A stretch of DNA of 64,000 nt from Botrytis cinerea B05.10 (lineage: Eukaryota; Ascomycota; Leotiomycetes; Helotiales; Sclerotiniaceae). The DNA lies in NCBI RefSeq assembly GCF_000143535.2, contig NC_037318.1, positions 1,550,001 through 1,614,000 of the forward strand. The letters run 5' to 3'. This document shows positions 58,304 to 64,000 of this stretch, in pieces; the first letter of the stretch is position 1; every line of letters starts with the position of its first letter. The notes under the pieces are model-generated. The model was not told where the DNA came from, did no database searches, and was given only the letters and a program-made list of their open reading frames with translations. The translations under genes and the position numbers were made by a program.

Positions 58304-60957
58304 ATTAGGATCAGAGTAGTGTTGACCACCACCACCAGGTACACAAATTCAAGATAAACTCAAGAAGATTACGACAATTACTATCATCACGAACGAGGAA
58401 TTACCATGAAGTTTTATCTTGTCGAGACCATGAAAGCCAATGCAATAATAGGTGTACAATATATGTATGTCTTCGGAGAAATACCATTCCATCTCCATTG
58501 CCGTCCCATCTCTCCAATCGGTCTTCACTTACAAGTGATATAAAAATCCCAAGATGCAGAAGACTTACAAAATCACCCTAGGTAAAGTATAGTATCCGGT
58601 AAGCGGATATGAACTGTAGAAGAGCTTGGCAATTTGTACTGACCAATCGTATCTCGATCGTCGCGATTCTTCTCCGTTACGACGAAGAGCCCTGTAATGT
58701 AACTCTATATCTGACGGGGTATTATCTGATAATGGTCTGAGACGGGTATGGATATCTGCAATGATAACCTATTGAGGAACGAGCAATGTATATATATGTA
58801 TATGTATATGTATATGTATATATTTACGTACACATATGTAAGTCAGCTTTGAGAATATCTTTGCTCCATCACGCCACACTAATAACATGATGAGGTATCA
58901 TCTTATCATTGTCTGTCTTTCGAGGTATAGAATCTCGAAACTTTTCAAAAGACTTGATGATACCATTGTTGCCAAGATAAATGATGGTATTCCCCTCAGA
59001 CGATGATGATATATAGATACATCCAACCATATGTATGTATACCACACATATCCTACATTCATTCTTCCACAATAAACACCACTCGCCAATCCAGTCAAAT
59101 CATCAAATCATCAAATATCAAATCTCGCTCCCTCCCCCCCTCAGCCTCATAAAGCTTCCCACCATACTCACCAAAAAGAAGAAATATACGGTAGAGGTAA
59201 CCATTCGCAGCTTCAATCACCAGATAAATCCATCTCCTCATCTATCCACCACCCATCCTATCTCACCCCAAAAACCCCCTCAATCCTCATATCAAATATT
59301 AACCCCCAACCCCAACCCCAAAGCAGAAACTTCCACTCATCCCATCCAAAAACATGCAGACCGCAAATCCATACTCACACACCTCTCCAAAGTATCAAAA
59401 AAGAGCATGCACCCGCACCACCACCACCACCACCACCACAAAACCATAAAAGGTAAGCAAGCAAGAAAGCAAGCAAGCAAGAAAATCCGAAAGTAAAACA
59501 ATCAACCACTCACCCACCCAGCGCCCCAACCTTAAGGAAAATCGATGCGCTGTCCACCCGCCACGTGCGCATGGATGTGCGTGGGGGTACCAAGCCCAGC
59601 GAACTAACACTCGGGCAGCCGGTTTTACCACGTGTAGAAAGCATCAGAGCTCGCAGAGTGCCCGACGAAATGCAATATGAAGTTATGGAGCATGAACCGA
59701 CGGGGTTGTGAGACAGAGACGGAGAGCAGAGCAGGTATTTTACGGTATGGAGATTTACGGTGTATTGTGGACCAAGGAAAATGGAGGATGAGTGTCAGGT
59801 GTTTGGGAGGTGCTTGGGTGTTTCATTTACGTGATGGGGGTACGGGACTGGAGTGGTCGGTGTGTCGGTCTGCCTGTCTTATTTTATCTTGCTTTGTTTG
59901 ATTCTGTGACATTTGATCCTATCCTTGCGGTATATAATTTTTCCATGTCTGAGAATGGGAATGGGAATGGGGATGGAGAATTGTAACTACGTAGGTAGGT
60001 AGAGAGACACAAATGCAGAATTGGGGATGGGTAGATGGATGATGTGAGCTACATCGACATATCGATATCGATATCAGCATCACCATCAGCATCAGCATCA
60101 GCATCAGCCGCGGAACCGGGTTTTATGGTTTCAACATAGATAGACATAACTTGAAACTTATGCCTTATAACTTATAACTTTAATAAGCTTACCACAGATC
60201 AGAAGAGGAAAGGAAAAAAAAGGTACCCTGTCTGCGGAAATACTCTCGCTTTCTTCTCTCTTCATTTACTTTCTCATCTACCTAGATAATTAGTTCATTA
60301 GCCAGTCCGTTCACCAGTGGGTGTACAGGTACAGACTCACAGAACAACATCACAATAAAGTATAATTTCACATTCAAATTAATCAACTTTAAAATTCAAT
60401 CACAATTCAAGATCCAATTTGATATCATTTAAATTAATACACTATAATTTTCGAATATTGAAAAATAATATATGTAACCTTTGTTCAAAGAAAATAAAAT
60501 TTGAATCCAAAAATTTAATAACACACTTTTCTCACCAGATATTCTGACAGAAAATTAATGTAGTTAATCATAAAAACTGAAATTTAAATCTTTTTTTGAT
60601 TCAATTTTTATATCATACAGAATTCTTATACTTGAGAATCTTTCCACTTAATTTAATTTTTTTTTATTAATCAAATCTTCGAATTTTAATTGAATTATCA
60701 AAGTTGTTGTTTTAAGTAATAGAATTGTGCTTTCTTTTTGAGTATCCTGTAAGTCTGTATAGTAGTAGATCAGACCAGGTCAGATTGGATTTCCGAAAAT
60801 CCCAAAATGAAAAATCCCCAAGACAAGGAAAAATAACAGACACGAGATAACACATGAACCTCTTGAAGCTTTCGCGGAAGGGGAAAAAAATACTCTTCTA
60901 TATATTTTCTCTTTGTAGAACTGTGATGAGAGGTTAGAGAGATAGGTAGGTACCTAT

Positions 60958-60971
60958 ACATCATCATCATT

Positions 60972-61002
<31 letters not shown>
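60958..61002. repeat. (CAT)n trinucleotide microsatellite
   Basis: About fourteen CAT/ATC units with one TAT interruption; non-coding (the minus-strand Met run is not a protein). Confidence 0.95.
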
Positions 61003-62448
61003 CTATATCACATCAGATCAGATCAGATCCCTAGAAACTCACCACTCCCAATCTGATTTTCTATGCAATGATTGAGATTGATTGGTTATTCAAAGATATA
61101 TATAACTATATCAATAAATACTGAATTCCAAATACCAATTCCCCCTCAATCTTCCAACTAACCATATACACGTGACCAATTACCACAATCCGGATTTCTA
61201 GATACATTCTCATATTCTCATATTCTTACACTCACAAATTCACAAATCCAAAACTACATCAACTATTCAACTATTCATTCTTCTCGATTACTCAGTTACT
61301 CAAGTAAAACTAAAACTAAGTGTGAAAATTCCCCTCCCCTTTATATCTATCTATCTATCTATCTATGCATCTGTCTGTCTGTCTATGTACTTTATACTTT
61401 ATAGATATGTACTTCATACTTCATAGATATATACCTATTGAGCCTATCTCGAATCAGTCTAGTGATAACTTGATATATATATGTGTGTATACTAGTATGA
61501 TGTGATATCAATACAAAATGATGGATAAAAAAAACTCGAAATTCAAAATTACTATATAGAATAGAAATATGAGTGAATGAAACCAATATATATTTATATG
61601 AATAGTTATCCATAATATATATTCAAAACCCCAATGTGGAGTCAGTGAGGGGAACACTGATTGATTCCTTTCATTTTTATGAGTTTTGATTTCTGATTTG
61701 CAGAATTCGAGGTTAGAATCTATTTTACTCTACTCGTAGGTAGATGTGTAGATGTGTATTATACATCATTCCAATTAGGGAAATCGGGATGATATACTAT
61801 GATATACTATGACATGATATAATATAATGTAACATAATATTAGAGATAGCCATTGACAAAGGATCAGAATCAGAATCCCATCAATACTTATTACAATATG
61901 AACAAACGAACCTGAGTACAGATATGTATTCAATATATATATGTAAGAATAGTTACAAAGTCCGTCGTTCTGTCTAGCTATAGCTATAGCTATACCATCT
62001 ATGCCATCCCTCCTCCATCCATCCATCCATCCATCCATCCATCCATACATACATACACAGCAAACAAAAGTATTTTATACACATAGTATATAGCACATAG
62101 CACATACCCAACCAAGTATTTCTCTCTCTCTCTCACCTTCTACTAACAAGCCTCTTCCACCTCCCCAATCCTTTCCTATCCCATCCCATCTCATCCCTCC
62201 TAAACCCCAAGCCAAAATCTCAATTCCCCTTCCCTTCTCTTCCTTCCCAAGATTCGCATATCATCCTCGTTTCGTTTCGTTTCGCTTCGTAACGACATAT
62301 AACCTGTTTTCTATGCATTCATTCATTCATTCATTCATTTATGCATTCATTTATTCCATCGTATCAAATCACATCACCATCACCACCGAAGCGTCTAGAC
62401 CGACGAGTTTCTTGGAAACTTTTTTTTTCTTCCATGGTGAGTGGTGTG

Positions 62449-62485
62449 GATGGATGGATGGATGGATGGATGAATGGATGGATGG
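62449..62485. repeat. (GGAT)n tetranucleotide microsatellite
   Basis: About nine GGAT units with one GAAT variant. The complementary ATCC unit recurs at 62016-62046, about 400 bp to the left, so the two could pair as an inverted repeat. Confidence 0.9.
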
Positions 62486-64000
62486 GTGGAGGGATGGCAT
62501 AGATATGTGCAGGTGTGCATAAAAAGTGGGTGTGGATGAATGAGTAGGTAATTGACCAATAAGAAGATGGTTAGATATATACTTGAGTTATTCCTTCTTG
62601 CTTTTACAGAGTGATGGTTACTTGTAGAGAGAGAGATAGATAGATAGATAAATAGAAATGAAGAAATGAAATAAATAACTAGAACTTCTTGGTTTCTGAA
62701 TTATTATTATCATTATTCTTATTATTCCCATACCAGTTGAGTTGACCTGTTCCTCTCACTCTCTCTAGTCTCTCTCTAGTCTCTAATTCCCAATCAAATC
62801 GAATTAGAGTACCGTAGAGGGGGAATAATTCTATCAAAACTAGAGCAAAGGAAAGGAAAGTAAAGTTCAGCCTCCTTCATCATATCATCTCATATCATGT
62901 CCATTCATATTATGTTTCAGATCGCGATTCACAATGCTATTTGTTTTTACATGTACGGTATGTACCTAGGTATGTGGAAACGAACCAAATCAGATCCGAT
63001 CCGATCAAGTGAATAAAAAATGGGAATGGGAATAGGATGGGGATTTGTTTGTTTGTTTGTTCCAAGACATTGAGTGTACTCCGTACATATGGATGTGTGT
63101 ATGTTGGAAGTAAGTAAAATTCTGATGATGTGATGGGGGGAACTTTTTGCTTAGGAGGATTATCTCCGGATCCCGGGGTAGGTTTGTCAGTACGTACCTA
63201 GGTAGCTCTCATAGATAGCAAGGGAAAACAGGCGTATCGGTCGGAGCCACTTTCATCATGATTACGGAGTTCGGTGGGATGGTGTGAGGATATGTGTAGG
63301 CATGTGTAATCATCATCATTTTGAGATTATTATTTCGTCATTGATTCATAGGAGGTACAGTTGGAGGATGGAAGAATACAGGGATGGAGGGGGAAGCAGG
63401 AAGGTTCGGGTTGGGTAAATGGATGGGTGAACTGTGAGGAGGAGGGAAGGGGAGGGAGGGGAGGGGGGTGTTGTGTATATGCAGCCTTGTGGTTGGACAT
63501 TTGTGGTTTTGCTTGGGAGAGTGATGTGGTGTGTGTGGTGTGTGTGGTGAGAGGGATGGATGGTTTGGTACATGCGGACGGCCAAATAATAATGCTTTCT
63601 GTATTCATGGACTCTGCATGTGCGGATGATTCCTTTCATCACGTCTCCCGTGGATGCCGATGGGGATTGCGGTTAGGGATATGTGTAATAGAACAGGTAA
63701 TATGTGACGGAGGGCTGGGAGGGGAAGATCGGGTTTCAGGTACCATCGAGATGCGATGGGAGAGGTGCCTTACTCCTAAGGCTTTGCGTGCTATACTGGC
63801 TCGCCTGGGCACGTTCGGACTGAATGGTTTTGGGGAAAGGTGGGATGTTTGAGTGTTGATGGCAAGGGAGGGCTGTGTGGTGGGTTGCGTGGTGGGTAGC
63901 TGGTCGGGCTAATCAATCGGTGAGGGAAGGAAAAGTTCATTCTAGAACGAAGATTCCTAGTACCTGGTGCATTTAGTGGTGCATGTATTAGTGGTGTGTC

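Larger units (their letters stand above)
58304..64000. other. Gene-poor, microsatellite-rich right end
   Basis: About 5.7 kb with no supported gene. 60350-60720 is very AT-rich. Repeats include (TATATG)n at 58789-58822, CACCAC near 59410-59440, (CATCAG)n at 60066-60105, (CAT)n at 60958-61002, (ATCT)n at 61346-61366, (CCAT)n at 62016-62046, (ATTC)n near 62317-62338 and (GGAT)n at 62449-62485. ORFs such as 59035-59496 and 63361-63852 follow repeat composition and show no motif. It may be the upstream region of a gene beyond the window. Confidence 0.55.

Noticed and set aside
59035..59496. 153-aa His/Pro/Lys-rich plus-strand ORF
   Set aside because: Low-complexity, built from CAC and AGCAAG repeats; no domain and no splice or promoter support.
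63361..63852. 163-aa plus-strand ORF near the right end
   Set aside because: Gly/Trp/Val-rich from GGAT and GTGTG runs; overlaps two opposite-strand ORFs of similar quality and has no motif.
1..64000. tRNA and rRNA genes
   Set aside because: No A-box/B-box pair or rRNA-like segment was noticed by eye on either strand; a tRNAscan/Infernal run would be decisive.

Overview
This 64 kb window is chromosomal DNA of a filamentous ascomycete (Pezizomycotina). The reasons are short introns of about 47-70 nt with TACTAAC/CTAAC-like branch sites, a Zn2Cys6 regulator, a LaeA-like methyltransferase, an NmrA-like protein, secreted CAZymes and WSC-domain enzymes. The AT-leaning, microsatellite-filled intergenic DNA and the gene repertoire suggest a Leotiomycete (Sclerotiniaceae-like), but that rank is inference.

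Layout. (1) 0.2-13 kb, secreted and degradative enzymes: a 12-exon copper radical oxidase with five N-terminal WSC domains (+), a type-B carboxylesterase (+), a GH51 alpha-L-arabinofuranosidase (-) and an intracellular LovD/beta-lactamase-like serine hydrolase (+). (2) 14-24.5 kb: an MCT-type MFS transporter (+), a DUF985 cupin (-), a Gts1-like ArfGAP with UBA, NPF motifs and polyglutamine (+), and a secreted GH65 acid trehalase (+). (3) 27-36 kb, a compact block that looks like a small tailoring-type metabolic cluster with no PKS, NRPS or terpene core: LaeA-like methyltransferase (-), group II PLP decarboxylase (+), flavin monooxygenase (-) and a decayed DHA2-type MFS transporter (+, pseudogene). 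(4) 36.4-38.4 kb: an F-box-like protein and a possible small secreted-protein fragment. (5) 38.4-46.6 kb: a gene desert with many different microsatellites and one probable solo copia LTR. (6) 46.6-50.2 kb: a Wee1 cell-cycle kinase whose only intron is of GC-AG type. (7) 52-58.3 kb: a Zn2Cys6 regulator (-) divergent from an NmrA-like reductase (+) across a 416-bp promoter with an 18-bp perfect palindrome, then a secreted GMC oxidoreductase (-). (8) 58.3-64 kb: a second microsatellite-rich desert.

Functional links. The WSC oxidase could make H2O2 at the cell surface, and the GMC enzyme is another secreted oxidase/dehydrogenase. GH51, the carboxylesterase and the acid trehalase are extracellular nutrient scavengers; GCGGGG (CreA-type) sequences lie upstream of the carboxylesterase and the trehalase. 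The 27-36 kb block is the best candidate for an undescribed system: an amine formed by decarboxylation, then oxidised by the FMO and possibly methylated, with its own exporter apparently dying. All exon structures were worked out by hand from reading frames and splice signals; every multi-exon model given closes in frame.
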